Below, in pieces: positions 10,386 to 20,587 of a DNA stretch of 64,000 nt. The position numbers and the translations under genes are program-made. Position 1 is the first letter of the stretch. Every line of letters begins with the position of its first letter. Source of the DNA: Shewanella sediminis HAW-EB3 (lineage in GTDB: Bacteria > Pseudomonadota > Gammaproteobacteria > Enterobacterales > Shewanellaceae); NCBI RefSeq assembly GCF_000018025.1, contig NC_009831.1:3410001-3474000 (forward strand). Reading direction: 5' to 3'. The notes beneath the pieces are model-generated. The model worked only from the letters and a program-made list of their open reading frames with translations. It did not search any database and had not been told where the DNA came from.

Positions 10386-11077
10386 GAAGATATTCCTTCA
10401 CCGTTGAGCAAAACACCATCCTTCATCTGGACCTGCCTGTCCATCCGCGCTGCAAGCTTGGTATCATGAGTCACCACCACAAAAGCCGTACCTAATTGGG
10501 TGGCGAGCTCTTGAATCAGTTCATAAACGGCTTCGCCGCTACTGGCATCCAGATTACCGGTCGGCTCGTCAGCGAGTACCAACTTAGGCTTGTTAATCAA
10601 TGCTCTGGCAATAGCCGTACGCTGCCGCTCACCACCGGACATCTCTGATGGGGTATGTGCTAATCGATGCCCCAGCCCCACCCTCTCAAGCAAGGCCTTA
10701 GCTTCAGACTCGACCTCTTTCTTGTTTCTTCCCTGTATCAGGGCTGGCATAGAGACATTTTCCAGGGCGGTAAATTCAGGGAGCAGGTGATGAAACTGAT
10801 AGATAAAGCCTAAATCCTGATTACGGATAGCTGACTGACGGCGAGCCGTAAGAGCATATAGATCCTCGCCTAACATGTTCACGCTGCCACTCGTTGGGCT
10901 GTCTAACGTCCCCATGATATGCAGTAAAGTACTCTTACCCGAACCTGACGTGCCTACGATAGCGAGCTGTTCTCCCTTGAACACTTGCAGGTCTACAGAG
11001 TTGAGCACTTGAGTATCGACACTCCCTTCGTGATACCTTTTACTCACCCCTTTGACTTCTAACAGTAGCTCTTGCAT
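10382..11077 (-). CDS. lolD: Lipoprotein-releasing ATPase LolD
   Basis: Cytoplasmic ATPase of the LolCDE complex. The 231-residue protein has Walker A GTSGSGKST (about residues 42-50), the Q-loop region GFIYQFHHLLPEF typical of LolD/MacB ATPases, signature MSGGERQRTAIARAL and Walker B VLADEPTGNLD. It drives opening of the LolC/LolE heterodimer to pass lipoproteins to LolA. It lies 125 bp after lolC and overlaps lolE. Confidence 0.97.
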   Translation of the reverse strand: MQELLLEVKGVSKRYHEGSVDTQVLNSVDLQVFKGEQLAIVGTSGSGKSTLLHIMGTLDSPTSGSVNMLGEDLYALTARRQSAIRNQDLGFIYQFHHLLPEFTALENVSMPALIQGRNKKEVESEAKALLERVGLGHRLAHTPSEMSGGERQRTAIARALINKPKLVLADEPTGNLDASSGEAVYELIQELATQLGTAFVVVTHDTKLAARMDRQVQMKDGVLLNGEGISS

Positions 11078-11202
11078 ATTTTATTACTCATCTAATCGTA
11101 TCTAACGCACTGCCAATATGGTTTTATTGCCAGCACTGAATGTGATTGTTAACTCTTGATTAAAACTATTTACTTAAAAACTATTTACCTGAAAAGCATT
11201 AC

Positions 11203-12453
11203 CTATTCGTATCTTAATGCGCTGGCAGGTTGTACCCCAGCGGCTCTCAGCGCCGGGTAAACGGTGGCTAAAAAGGTAATGATCAAGGTTCCGACAACAA
11301 TCCAGCCCAATTGTGTCCACTCAATCTGCACTGGCAATGACTGGCCCGCACCTAATACTGAGATCCCAAGCGTGTTCAGTATGCTATTGAGATTAAGCGA
11401 TAAACCGATACCAACCAACAAACCGGATATCAGTCCCAGAATGGCATTCAATGACCCTTGGATCATAAATATCCCCATCACGGTCAATGTCGACAACCCC
11501 TGGGTTTTTAATACGGCCACATCGGTTGTTTTATCGACAACCATCATGACTAACGCCGAGACGATATTGAAAGCCGCAACGGCAATAATAAGGCTCAGCA
11601 TCAGTGACATCATATTTTTTTCCATCTTAACTGCACTGAATAGGTGGCCGTAGGACTCTCGCCAATCGGATGTTGTAACCTCAATACCTTGATTTTCGAA
11701 CTGCTCGACAACTTTAGAGGTTAAACTGACGGCATTGAAGGGATCGACAAGATAGAGCCTGAGATGTTTTATCTCACCGGATTTTTGTCGCATCAGCCGC
11801 TGCGCATCTTCATAATGAACATAGGCAAGATTGGCGTCGACTTGTGAGCCCATCTCAAATACGCCGGCTACAATGAACTTTCTCTGACTCGGCACGGGGC
11901 CTAACGGCGAATACACCACACCTTCACCGCTAAGGAGCCTCACCGTATCGCCGGCTACAACATCTAATCGTCTGGCTAATTCTGCGCCAAGGATGACGCG
12001 ATATTGTCTGGGTTCTAACTTATCGAAGCTGCCATTGAAACTTCGTTTCATTGTTCTTAATAATTCTTGCTCATAAGCAGGATAGATACCGTATACCTGA
12101 ACGGCACTGATATTCGTTTGCGACTGAACCATGGCCTGGGTCGAAATACTCGGGGTCGCCCCCAACACTCCGGGTAAGTTTTTTAATCCTTGAACCTGCT
12201 TTTCCCAATCGGTTAGAGGTTGACTTGCATGCACAGTTAACTGAGGAACGGCACCCAATATTCTTTGCTTCAATTGCCCCTCGAGTCCATTCATCACAGA
12301 GCTGACAATAATGAGTGCGGCCACGCCGAGTAAAATCCCCGAAACGGCAAAAAATGTGATGAAGGAGGCAAACGTATTGGCCTTTCTGGCTCGCCAATAA
12401 CGGAACCCAATATGTGCAGATAACGCAAAATTCATAGTTGCCCACAGACTCAT
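11203..12453 (-). CDS. lolC: Lipoprotein-releasing ABC permease LolC
   Basis: First gene of the lolCDE operon; a 416-residue FtsX-type permease with the same plan as LolE: N-terminal helix (SGILLGVAALIIVSSVMNGLEGQLK), a periplasmic domain and three C-terminal helices, ending YPALRAAGVQPASALRYE. The N-terminal FRYWRARKANTFASFITF is typical of LolC, which docks LolA. An ATG six codons inside (12435, MNFALSAHIGF) matches the usual family start equally well. No strong Shine-Dalgarno separates the two. Confidence 0.93.
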   Translation of the reverse strand: MSLWATMNFALSAHIGFRYWRARKANTFASFITFFAVSGILLGVAALIIVSSVMNGLEGQLKQRILGAVPQLTVHASQPLTDWEKQVQGLKNLPGVLGATPSISTQAMVQSQTNISAVQVYGIYPAYEQELLRTMKRSFNGSFDKLEPRQYRVILGAELARRLDVVAGDTVRLLSGEGVVYSPLGPVPSQRKFIVAGVFEMGSQVDANLAYVHYEDAQRLMRQKSGEIKHLRLYLVDPFNAVSLTSKVVEQFENQGIEVTTSDWRESYGHLFSAVKMEKNMMSLMLSLIIAVAAFNIVSALVMMVVDKTTDVAVLKTQGLSTLTVMGIFMIQGSLNAILGLISGLLVGIGLSLNLNSILNTLGISVLGAGQSLPVQIEWTQLGWIVVGTLIITFLATVYPALRAAGVQPASALRYE

Positions 12454-12532
12454 TAACTATAGAGCCTTGCTAAATCATTAAGATGCGCATGATAATAGGG
12501 GTAATAGCTACAAAAAAACAAGAGGAAATCCC

Positions 12533-13138
12533 TTGTTCACTGATTCAACGCCCTATTTTAGTGTTATGCATGACTTTACTGTCTATCTGACCCTATGGCC
12601 AGAGGACTCCCCGCTGCCATCTGAGAGTGAGCTGAAGTTTATGTTGCCGACAGGCCTGCTGCTGATTAGTGATGTTAAAGCACTTGAAGCCGACTGTTTA
12701 ATACAACTCAGACACTTCGACGATGAAGCTAAATCAATTGTCGACTACCTTAAGCTTCAATCGAGAAAGATTGACCTTGTTCTGCAACATGTCATCGAGC
12801 AGGAACAGCACGAGGGAGAACAACATCATGGGGTATCATTTGGTGGAAGCGGCATCAAAATTATTGGTAATGCAGAGCTCGAAGTCGGAAACCAGTACAA
12901 GATCACCTTGCATATCAAAGAGGAGTTGATCGCACTACTGTGTTTTGTAAAAGTCAGCTCAAATCAAGTTGTCGACGCCAGTGATGATGCGAGTAATGCA
13001 GCTGAAAGTGCCCGGTATATAACAGAATTAGAGTTTACTCAGATACTCGATTCTGATGTCGAACAGCTGGTCAAAGCTAGCCTCAGCGTACAGCAGAAGC
13101 ACCTGAAATATCGAAAATTAGCACAGAAAGCGCCTTAA
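12533..13138 (+). CDS. PilZ-like domain protein, atypical
   Basis: A 201-residue soluble protein between lolC (divergent) and mfd. The middle (about residues 98-165: GVSFGGSGIKIIG followed by a hydrophobic beta-rich stretch LEVGNQYKITLHI) looks like a PilZ barrel with the G-x-S-x-x-G turn. The upstream RxxxR motif that binds c-di-GMP in canonical PilZ domains is not evident, so ligand binding is doubtful. The start is taken as TTG because AGAGGA lies 6 nt upstream; the next ATG (12566) has no ribosome-binding site. The role is unknown. PilZ membership is inferred from motifs only. Confidence 0.65.
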   Translation: MFTDSTPYFSVMHDFTVYLTLWPEDSPLPSESELKFMLPTGLLLISDVKALEADCLIQLRHFDDEAKSIVDYLKLQSRKIDLVLQHVIEQEQHEGEQHHGVSFGGSGIKIIGNAELEVGNQYKITLHIKEELIALLCFVKVSSNQVVDASDDASNAAESARYITELEFTQILDSDVEQLVKASLSVQQKHLKYRKLAQKAP

Positions 13139-13274
13139 GTTTCATACAGGGTCTGTAAATTTCAGGATAAGACAGCAGCAAAAACAAGTATGAAAGGTCA
13201 ACAGCCCCTAGCACTGATGAGTGTAAGCCTCTACAATAACAGGCATCTTTGTCGTTAATTTTTGCCTGTTATTA

Positions 13275-16200
13275 ATGAAACCTTTTTCAGTATTGACTCC
13301 GCCAGCAGTAAAAAGCGCAACCAGAGCGCAAACACTATTTACCTTAGGTGGCGCGTCTCAAGCCATCACGTTAGCCAATATAGTCCAAAAGCATGATGGC
13401 TTGACCTTGGCTGTGACTAACGACACTCCCACGGCTCTTTTACTGGAAACTGAATTAACCTATTTGTTGAAGGAAAAAGATATTCCGGTGTGGATATTTC
13501 CAGATCGGGAAACCTTGCCCTATGACAACTTCTCGCCGCATCAAGACCTGGTGTCACAGCGACTGGAGACCCTGTCACGGATCCCCAATGCAAAACAGAG
13601 TCTGGTCATCGTCCCCATTACAACCTTGATGATGCGTTTGCCACCAAAATCATTTCTGGCCGGTAATGTGCTGCTGTTAACTAAAGGCGATAACTACTGC
13701 CTGCAGGATGTAAAACAGCAACTGGTCGATACCGGTTACCATATGGTGGAGCAAGTCTATGAGCATGGCGAGTTTGCCGTCAGGGGGTCTATCATCGACC
13801 TCTTCCCTATGGGATCGACTCAGCCCTACCGCATAGAGCTGTTTGACGACGAGGTAGAGTCAATTCGCTATTTTGACCCGGAAACTCAACGCTCCAGCGG
13901 AACCATAGATTCCGTACGCTTGCTACCTGCCAAGGAGTTTCCTACCAACGATGCAGCGATAGAGGGGTTCAGACAAAGATACCGCCGTCGATTTGAGGTT
14001 CTGGTTAAAGAGCCTGAATCTGTCTACCAGATGGTCAGTAGAAAACTGCTCCCCGCAGGAATAGAAAACTACCTGCCCCTTTTCTTCGACGATACAGCCA
14101 GCTTATTTGATTACCTTCCCGATGATGCTCAACTGGTGAACATTGGCGATCTGGAGCAGGCTGTAAAAACGCATTTGGCGGAGATCGAGATCCGCTATGA
14201 GAATAGGCGAGTCGATCCACTGCGGCCATTATTATCTCCAAAAGAACTCTATCTACTCACTGAACAGATTTTCTCGGAATTTAAGCAACACCCCAGAACA
14301 CTGCTTAAAGTCGGTGATGCTCAGGAGTCTGGTCATCAGGCAAAGCTTGAGGTTTTACCTGATGTGACTGCTAACCACAAACTCAAGCAGCCACTGAGTT
14401 TACTGCAAGAGTTTAGCGAAGGTGCTGGCAATATACTCTTCAGCGCCGAATCAGAGGGCAGACGTGAAGCCTTGTTTGAGCTGCTGAGTAAAATCGACAT
14501 TAAGCCCAAACTATTCGCCCATTTCGATGACTTTGTCCTTTCAAACGCTAAGCTTGGCTTGATCGTATCTCCTCTCTCTAAGGGATGTATTGTCGAAAAA
14601 TCACGTGGGGCGAAATTCAGTATCATCTGTGAAACTGAGCTCTTCGGGCACAAGATTTCGCAAAAGCGACGCCGAGACAAGCAAAGGCAGATCAGTAGTG
14701 ACGCGCTGGTCAAAAACCTGGCCGAATTAAAAGTGGGTCAACCCATCGTTCATCTGGATCACGGTGTCGCCAGATATATGGGACTCGAAACCTTAGATAC
14801 CGGTGGCTTGATCGCCGAATACCTGATGTTAGAGTATTCCGGTGGTGATAAGCTCTATGTCCCGGTCTCATCTCTTCACCTTATCAGCCGCTATAGCGTA
14901 GGGCCCGATGAAGAGGCGAACCTCAATAAACTCGGCAACGAGACCTGGGCAAAGGCGAAGAGAAAAGCGGTCGAGAAGATCCGTGATGTCGCCGCAGAGT
15001 TACTCGATGTCTATGCCAGACGACAGGCAAGACCCGGAGATGCATGCAAGGTGATCGAGGAGGAGTATGCGCAATTTGCCAATAGTTTCCCCTTCGAGGA
15101 AACCGTCGATCAGGAAACGTCAATTAACGCTGTCATGACCGATATGTGCTCCCCGATAGCCATGGATAGACTCGTATGTGGTGATGTGGGTTTCGGTAAG
15201 ACCGAGGTGGCAATGCGCGCGGCTTTTGTCGCGGTCAATGACGGCAAACAGGTCGCTATATTAGTGCCGACGACGCTGCTGGCTCAACAACACTACGAAA
15301 ATTTCAAAGACAGATTTGCCGATTGGCCGGTGAAGATAGAGGTCATGTCGCGTTTCAAAACGGCTAAAGAGCAAAAGCATGTCATGGAGGAGTTAGCCAA
15401 TGGGAAAGTCGACATTGTTATTGGCACCCATAAGTTACTTCAATCCGATGCTAAATTCGAAAACCTGGGATTGTTGGTGATCGATGAGGAACATCGATTC
15501 GGCGTAAGACAGAAGGAAAAGATCAAAGCCTTAAGAGCCAATGTTGATATCTTAACCCTGACAGCGACTCCGATCCCAAGAACACTCAATATGGCGATGT
15601 CCGGGATGCGGGATCTGTCAATTATCGCAACCCCTCCGGCGAAGCGATTATCGGTAAAAACCTTTATAAGGGAGTATGACGATACGACCGTGATAGAGGC
15701 TCTGCAACGTGAGATCTTACGTGGTGGACAAGTTTACTTCTTGCATAACAATGTCGAGTCAATCGAAAAGCGTGCCAGTGAGTTAAGTGAGTTGCTTCCT
15801 GAGGCGCGTGTTGTCACGGCTCATGGTCAGATGCGTGAGCGTGAACTTGAAAAAGTGATGTCCGACTTCTACCATCAAAAATTTAATGTTTTAGTCTGTA
15901 CTACCATTATCGAAACGGGCATCGATGTCCCCTCTGCTAACACCATTATCATCGAGCGTGCCGATAAGTTTGGTCTGGCACAACTGCATCAACTCAGAGG
16001 CCGTGTTGGTCGCTCACATCACCAGGCGTATGCCTACCTGATGACCCCCCATCCTAAGCGCATGACAAAAGATTCCGTCAAGCGGCTTGAGGCGATTGGC
16101 GCCTTAGAAGATCTGGGCGCCGGATTTTTATTGGCCACTCAAGATCTGGAGATCCGAGGTGCAGGCGAACTGCTGGGTGATGAACAAAGCGGTCATATAT

Positions 16201-16748
16201 CTAAAATTGGCTTCACTCTCTATATGGAGATGCTCGAGGACGCAGTGAAGTCACTCAAAGAGGGAAAAGAGCCCTCACTCGATCAGATGCTAAGGCACCA
16301 ATGTGAAATCGAACTTCGTATTCCCGCCCTGCTTCCCGATGATTTTGTTCACGATGTCAACATCAGGCTATCGCTCTACAAGAGGATAGCAAACTGTGAA
16401 ACAGAGCAGGCGCTGGATGAACTCAGGGTGGAATTGATCGACCGCTTTGGTTTACTCCCGGATGCCACTAAGAATTTGATGGAATTAACCCTTTATAAAC
16501 ATCAAGCTACGGCTTTAGGCATTAAAAAGCTCGAGATGCATGCTAAGGGCGGAAGTCTGGAGTTCAACGATGATCATAAGGTCGATCCTGGTTTTATCAT
16601 CGGATTACTCCAGAGCCAACCACAAAACTATCGAATGGATGGCCCGAGTAAGTTAAAATTCATCATCCCTGCAGAGTCATACTCTGACAGGCTAGCCCTG
16701 GTCAAGTTGTTACTAGGGCAATTATCACAACACCGTCTTGGAGAATAA
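13275..16748 (+). CDS. mfd: Transcription-repair coupling factor Mfd
   Basis: DNA translocase that removes RNA polymerase stalled at lesions and recruits UvrA. The 1157-residue protein has the UvrB-like N-terminal module (GGASQAITLANIV, FPDRETLPYDNFSPH), the RNA polymerase-interacting domain (VGQPIVHLDHGVARYMGLE), and RecG-type helicase motifs: Walker A GDVGFGKTE, DEEH box, TATPIPRTL, and motif VI QLRGRVGRS. The C-terminal TRCF domain (ELRIPALLPDDFVHDVNIRLSLYKRI) follows. Length is normal. The next gene starts 1 bp after its stop codon, so the two are probably co-transcribed. Confidence 0.98.
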   Translation: MKPFSVLTPPAVKSATRAQTLFTLGGASQAITLANIVQKHDGLTLAVTNDTPTALLLETELTYLLKEKDIPVWIFPDRETLPYDNFSPHQDLVSQRLETLSRIPNAKQSLVIVPITTLMMRLPPKSFLAGNVLLLTKGDNYCLQDVKQQLVDTGYHMVEQVYEHGEFAVRGSIIDLFPMGSTQPYRIELFDDEVESIRYFDPETQRSSGTIDSVRLLPAKEFPTNDAAIEGFRQRYRRRFEVLVKEPESVYQMVSRKLLPAGIENYLPLFFDDTASLFDYLPDDAQLVNIGDLEQAVKTHLAEIEIRYENRRVDPLRPLLSPKELYLLTEQIFSEFKQHPRTLLKVGDAQESGHQAKLEVLPDVTANHKLKQPLSLLQEFSEGAGNILFSAESEGRREALFELLSKIDIKPKLFAHFDDFVLSNAKLGLIVSPLSKGCIVEKSRGAKFSIICETELFGHKISQKRRRDKQRQISSDALVKNLAELKVGQPIVHLDHGVARYMGLETLDTGGLIAEYLMLEYSGGDKLYVPVSSLHLISRYSVGPDEEANLNKLGNETWAKAKRKAVEKIRDVAAELLDVYARRQARPGDACKVIEEEYAQFANSFPFEETVDQETSINAVMTDMCSPIAMDRLVCGDVGFGKTEVAMRAAFVAVNDGKQVAILVPTTLLAQQHYENFKDRFADWPVKIEVMSRFKTAKEQKHVMEELANGKVDIVIGTHKLLQSDAKFENLGLLVIDEEHRFGVRQKEKIKALRANVDILTLTATPIPRTLNMAMSGMRDLSIIATPPAKRLSVKTFIREYDDTTVIEALQREILRGGQVYFLHNNVESIEKRASELSELLPEARVVTAHGQMRERELEKVMSDFYHQKFNVLVCTTIIETGIDVPSANTIIIERADKFGLAQLHQLRGRVGRSHHQAYAYLMTPHPKRMTKDSVKRLEAIGALEDLGAGFLLATQDLEIRGAGELLGDEQSGHISKIGFTLYMEMLEDAVKSLKEGKEPSLDQMLRHQCEIELRIPALLPDDFVHDVNIRLSLYKRIANCETEQALDELRVELIDRFGLLPDATKNLMELTLYKHQATALGIKKLEMHAKGGSLEFNDDHKVDPGFIIGLLQSQPQNYRMDGPSKLKFIIPAESYSDRLALVKLLLGQLSQHRLGE

Positions 16749-16749
16749 T

Positions 16750-17697
16750 GTGTTAAGACAAACTCTTTTAATCCTATTGGGCTTTCTTTCTTTCACTGAG
16801 CTAGCCTATGCCCAAGATGAGCGTTGGTTTGAGGTAGAGGTTTACCTGTTTGAACGAAGCAATGCAGATCCACAAGAGCAAGCGCCGCAACAGGTTCAGT
16901 TGACTAAAACCAACAAGGCTATCGATCTGATCTCTCCCCTGTTCAGCACCAATATTACAGGAGCAAGTATTGGTCTTGAAGGATGCTCGTCACGCGATTG
17001 GGCAACAAATGCAGACGAATGTAATCAACAACTTAAATCGACACAGGTGAATCACCTTTCGCAAATTCCAAGCAATATCTTTGCGGTCGAACCCCAATAT
17101 GGTGTTCCCGGTGGGCCTGCGGTATTACTCTCTGACAGCCAGAATCAATTTCAGGAAATTATCAATAAACTCTCCAGAGAGCGCGGCAACAGAAGCCTAC
17201 TTCATATGACATGGCAACAATCTATGCTGCCAAGACATAAAGCTAAGGCCGTCCGGTTATTTTCAGGGCAGGATTACGCATCACGATACGAGCTCAGTGG
17301 TCAAACGGTCCAGACGCATCAAACAGAATCCGTCATTCCGCAATTTGATTTTTTTGGTGAAACACTGTCCGATGATACGCCTAAACCCGTATGGGAACTT
17401 GATGGTACGTTAAATATCTACCTGAACCATTATCTGTACGTGGAGACGGCACTTAATCTAAGAAAAGAGGGCATTAAGACTGTGGGAATAATGATGGATA
17501 ATACTCATCTCAATGAAACCCTTGAGTCAGTCACCACTCCATTTCTTTTTGCGATTCCTATGACACAAAATCGTAGAGTGAGAAGTGATGAGATACATTA
17601 TTTTGATCACCCTGACATGGGGATGATCTTGCAGATAAGAAAAATGGAACAGCCTATAGATAGAGTCACCGAAGCCGTATCAGTAGACGTTAATTAA
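16750..17697 (+). CDS. CsiV-like periplasmic protein
   Basis: A 315-residue exported protein directly after mfd. It has a signal peptide (LLILLGFLSFTELAYA) and then ERWFEVEVYLFERSN, the characteristic beginning of CsiV-family (peptidoglycan-binding, ClpX/SigX-linked in Pseudomonas) proteins. The C-terminal part carries the family signature RVRSDEIHYFDHPDMGMIL. The start is read as GTG at 16750 because GGAGAA, embedded in the last codons of mfd, lies just upstream. A TTG four codons earlier is possible. A beta-rich envelope role is likely, but the exact function in this organism is unknown. Confidence 0.75.
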   Translation: MLRQTLLILLGFLSFTELAYAQDERWFEVEVYLFERSNADPQEQAPQQVQLTKTNKAIDLISPLFSTNITGASIGLEGCSSRDWATNADECNQQLKSTQVNHLSQIPSNIFAVEPQYGVPGGPAVLLSDSQNQFQEIINKLSRERGNRSLLHMTWQQSMLPRHKAKAVRLFSGQDYASRYELSGQTVQTHQTESVIPQFDFFGETLSDDTPKPVWELDGTLNIYLNHYLYVETALNLRKEGIKTVGIMMDNTHLNETLESVTTPFLFAIPMTQNRRVRSDEIHYFDHPDMGMILQIRKMEQPIDRVTEAVSVDVN

Positions 17698-17762
17698 ACG
17701 GGTCTTCACATAGAGAAAGGCGATTCGATTAGCTATATACCCGATAAAATCGTCAATATTCT

Positions 17763-17786
17763 CGCCTTTAGCAAACGCTAAAGGCG
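17763..17786. terminator. Perfect hairpin between CsiV-like gene and acylphosphatase
   Basis: A perfect 10-bp stem (CGCCTTTAGC / GCTAAAGGCG) with a 4-nt loop lies between convergent genes. There is no clear T run on either side, so it may be a weak terminator or a 3' stabilising structure. Confidence 0.45.
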
Positions 17787-17827
17787 GGTAGGTCTAGTAA
17801 AAATAGTAAACTTACCGGAATTAAAAG

Positions 17828-18103
17828 TTAAGATTGTACAATCGAAAAGTCGAGGTAGATCTCATCGGCCTCATCCTCTTCGACAAGCACTCTGGTGACC
17901 TGAGCTTGTGGAGAGCCGATGTGACACCAATCGATTAGAGAGTCTACGGACGGAAATGCCCCTTGAGCGAGGATATTAACCGAACCGTCCTCGATATTAG
18001 ATACATAGCCAGTCAAACCCAACTCTTGAGCTTTAGATAACGCAAACCGTCTGAAACATACCCCTTGTACCTTGCCATTTACATTGATCAGTACTCTTTT
18101 CAT
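17828..18103 (-). CDS. yccX: Acylphosphatase
   Basis: A 91-residue cytoplasmic acylphosphatase that hydrolyses carboxyl-phosphate bonds. The start is placed at MKRVLINVNGKVQGVCFRRF, which contains the family signature (GKVQGVCFRR, with the phosphate-binding Arg) and is followed by GYVSNIEDGSVNILAQG, carrying the catalytic Asn. The frame stays open 37 codons further upstream, but that part is Cys/Phe rich, not conserved-looking and beyond the family's usual 90-100 residues. It is a single-gene unit. Confidence 0.93.
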   Translation of the reverse strand: MKRVLINVNGKVQGVCFRRFALSKAQELGLTGYVSNIEDGSVNILAQGAFPSVDSLIDWCHIGSPQAQVTRVLVEEDEADEIYLDFSIVQS

Positions 18104-18621
18104 CTTGGTATCCTCATATCCACTCTTTTGAAGATAACGCAAAGCTGAGCAATGGGCAAAAAATACGCAAAAAAAACAGCTAACTAAGAGTTTGTTAGCT
18201 GCATCGGGCGACATACGCGAACTGGTTAGGTCTGAGAGAAAACAAACTCACAATGTATCAACTTGTATCGCTCAAAACTTTGAAAGCCACTTTACACTGC
18301 CAATATCAAGATGCAAGCAGCGAACAGTTATTTAAGCTGAAAACTAACAATATTTATCTTTTTAATGGCAAATTTACAGATAAAAACAGTATCTTACACT
18401 GTAGTACCAGTTAGGTATCATGAAGCGATTAGTGAGAGTTGAGATTACTCGCAGGAAGAGAATAAAGTAAAGATAGAGAATTATGGGGACTTATCATAAA
18501 AAGTGGGGTTTTAAGATCGGATAAAATCGGCATAGCCCGATACGATACAGCCTTAACCGTACTACACCGATGTCATTGCAGTGTAGTACCGGGGGTAATT
18601 AAACTTGCTTGAAGAAGGTGA
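18104..18621. other. Intergenic region with an inverted repeat, no gene seen
   Basis: About 520 bp without a convincing gene. A perfect 9-bp inverted repeat GTACTACAC / GTGTAGTAC (18559-18567 and 18581-18589, 13-nt spacer) lies just after the ycfP stop codon on the minus strand. It lacks a T run. A related TGTAGTACC occurs near 18398. Otherwise nothing was recognised. Confidence 0.5.
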
Positions 18622-19161
18622 TCAGGCTTGTTTAAATAAGTTTATCTGCGGAAGATGGCTCGCTAATACCGGGAATTTATGAGGCTGCTCTTCATCCCAA
18701 CAAATTTGGTAAAACCCGCCGAGCTGTTCGCTCACACTTTGGTTGTCATTAACTTGATCCTTACGAGAAAGGATCACCAGAGCTTTCCCTTGATTTTTCC
18801 CCCTGAATTCAGAGACACATTTCCCGGCAATATCGGCGTACTCTTCTGGTCTGTCGATTCTGCCGACCATATTTTCTTGAGGGTTCAAATTCGGATTAAT
18901 GAGCACCGAACGTATACCATTTAAAAAACCGATACGTTCAGCCCAATAAGCCCCCAGACCAACACCTATGATGATAGGGTCTGAATCATCAGACTGCTGT
19001 AACTGCCTGCTCACTTCATTAAGCAGGTGTTGCATGTCGTGTTTAGGATGTAAGGTACTGTAACTGACTAAACGTACATCTTTGTCAATAAACTGCAATT
19101 GACGCATTTTTTCATGGTTACCGGGACTCGTTGCATCAAAACCATGTAAATAGAGAATCAT
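18622..19161 (-). CDS. ycfP: YcfP/YqiA-like alpha/beta hydrolase
   Basis: A 179-residue UPF0227 protein beginning [19 protein letters not shown], the family N-terminus with the oxyanion LHGF motif. The nucleophile-elbow region [14 protein letters not shown] carries Gly where a serine hydrolase has Ser, as is usual for YcfP, so catalytic activity is uncertain. It is followed by [12 protein letters not shown]. It lies 92 bp after nagZ on the same strand, reproducing the enterobacterial nagZ-ycfP pair. The cellular role is not established. Confidence 0.88.
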   Translation of the reverse strand: MILYLHGFDATSPGNHEKMRQLQFIDKDVRLVSYSTLHPKHDMQHLLNEVSRQLQQSDDSDPIIIGVGLGAYWAERIGFLNGIRSVLINPNLNPQENMVGRIDRPEEYADIAGKCVSEFRGKNQGKALVILSRKDQVNDNQSVSEQLGGFYQICWDEEQPHKFPVLASHLPQINLFKQA

Positions 19162-19253
19162 TTGGCCACCTATAAAAAATATCAGAACATTAAGTTATCT
19201 AATTTATTGAAGTTGAATGTTGAGCAACATCAATATTTTATTGCTTGTAAATT

Positions 19254-20267
19254 TTAATTAATTGGAAACTTTCCGGCAATCTCTTTTGCTCTTGTCCATC
19301 TAGCATCATCCTCTAACGCCTTGGTAACGACATCTAACCTGGGTTTTAATAAACTGGCAGGCCGCTCAGGAAGCGTTTCAGGCCACACTAACTCGTTTAA
19401 CACCTCAGTCGCACCGGCTGCATCATTACAGAGTAAAATCATATTACAGCCTGCATCAAGCGCCGCCTGAGCACGCGCTTTATAGCCCCCTACGACACCA
19501 GCCCCTTCCATACCAAGATCATCAGAAAAGATGACGCCTTTAAATGCAAGCTCATTTCTCAACACCTGCTTCAACCAATATCCGGAAAAACCTGCAGGAT
19601 TAGGATCTATATTAGGATAGATAACGTGAGCAGGCATCACTCCATGCAATTTTTCCTGGTCGATGAGTTGTTTAAAAGGCCGCATATCTGATTCGACAAT
19701 CTGCTGCCTGGTTCGGTTATCCACCGCTTGGTCGAAATGAGAGTCAGCTTCAACGCTGCCGTGGCCAGGAAAATGTTTACCGACTGCCGCCATGCCGGCC
19801 TGCTCCATGCCGTCGATAAAACTACCGGCCAACTCGATAACCACATCCGGCTCACTACCAAATGCTCTTTTCCCAATGACCTTGCTGATGCCATTCAAAT
19901 CTAATACTGGCGCAAAACTTAAGTCGATATCACAGGCAAGGAGTTCAATAGCCATCAAATAGCCAAGCTCTACTGCCCAGGATTTTGCCAACACCATGTC
20001 TTTTCCGGCGATGGGCAATATATCCCCCATCGCTGGAATAGCGGTAAAACCGTCTCTGAATCTCTGTACCCTGCCACCTTCATGATCGACGGCGATGAGA
20101 ATATCAGGCCGTACGGATCGCACTTGCTTAATTAAGGCGATAAGCTGGGTTCGATTGGAGTAGTTTCGACTAAATAAAATCACGCCACCGACCATAGGGT
20201 GCTGAAGCTGTGACAGTTCCTCCTCTGACGCTTGGGTCGATAATAGATCAAGCATTAAATAACTCAC
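19254..20267 (-). CDS. nagZ: Beta-N-acetylhexosaminidase NagZ
   Basis: Cytoplasmic glycoside hydrolase family 3 enzyme that removes GlcNAc from anhydro-muropeptides during cell-wall recycling. Products can induce AmpC through AmpR in species that have them. The 337-residue protein has the GH3 barrel with LIAVDHEGGRVQRFRDGF near residue 60, KHFPGHGSVEADSHFD (substrate and catalytic His loop) near 165, and VIFSDDLGMEGA with the catalytic Asp near 250. Length matches single-domain Gram-negative NagZ. Confidence 0.97.
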   Translation of the reverse strand: MSYLMLDLLSTQASEEELSQLQHPMVGGVILFSRNYSNRTQLIALIKQVRSVRPDILIAVDHEGGRVQRFRDGFTAIPAMGDILPIAGKDMVLAKSWAVELGYLMAIELLACDIDLSFAPVLDLNGISKVIGKRAFGSEPDVVIELAGSFIDGMEQAGMAAVGKHFPGHGSVEADSHFDQAVDNRTRQQIVESDMRPFKQLIDQEKLHGVMPAHVIYPNIDPNPAGFSGYWLKQVLRNELAFKGVIFSDDLGMEGAGVVGGYKARAQAALDAGCNMILLCNDAAGATEVLNELVWPETLPERPASLLKPRLDVVTKALEDDARWTRAKEIAGKFPIN

Positions 20268-20587
20268 ACAGACTCCCTAAAAATAGATAAAACAGAATCA
20301 ACCAAAATTGATGATTTTTTTTGCAGAAAAAACAAAGGGTGGCTAAATCTTTTTGTATAGCCCGCCCCCTAGCCCTAGCTTAACTAATCTGAAAGCGCTA
20401 ATTAAAAAATCTCATGCTAAGCCATGAAGAAAAGTATGGGATACTTTCAGATATAACAGCCACAAGGCAGATTAGATTATCATACCGCAGCCATTTCCCC
20501 TGAATTTTAAACCTATTTTTAATACCAAAGGGAAATTTAATCTAATATGAAGTGTGTGGGTAGAACAATAACAAACAGGGTTTCATC
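20268..20587. promoter_or_regulatory. Divergent nagZ/sdaA promoter region
   Basis: A 320-bp AT-rich region between divergent genes that must hold both promoters. No operator could be assigned. A run of A/T (20297-20330) lies on the nagZ side, and an AACAGGGTTTCATC segment precedes the sdaA ATG. Confidence 0.4.
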
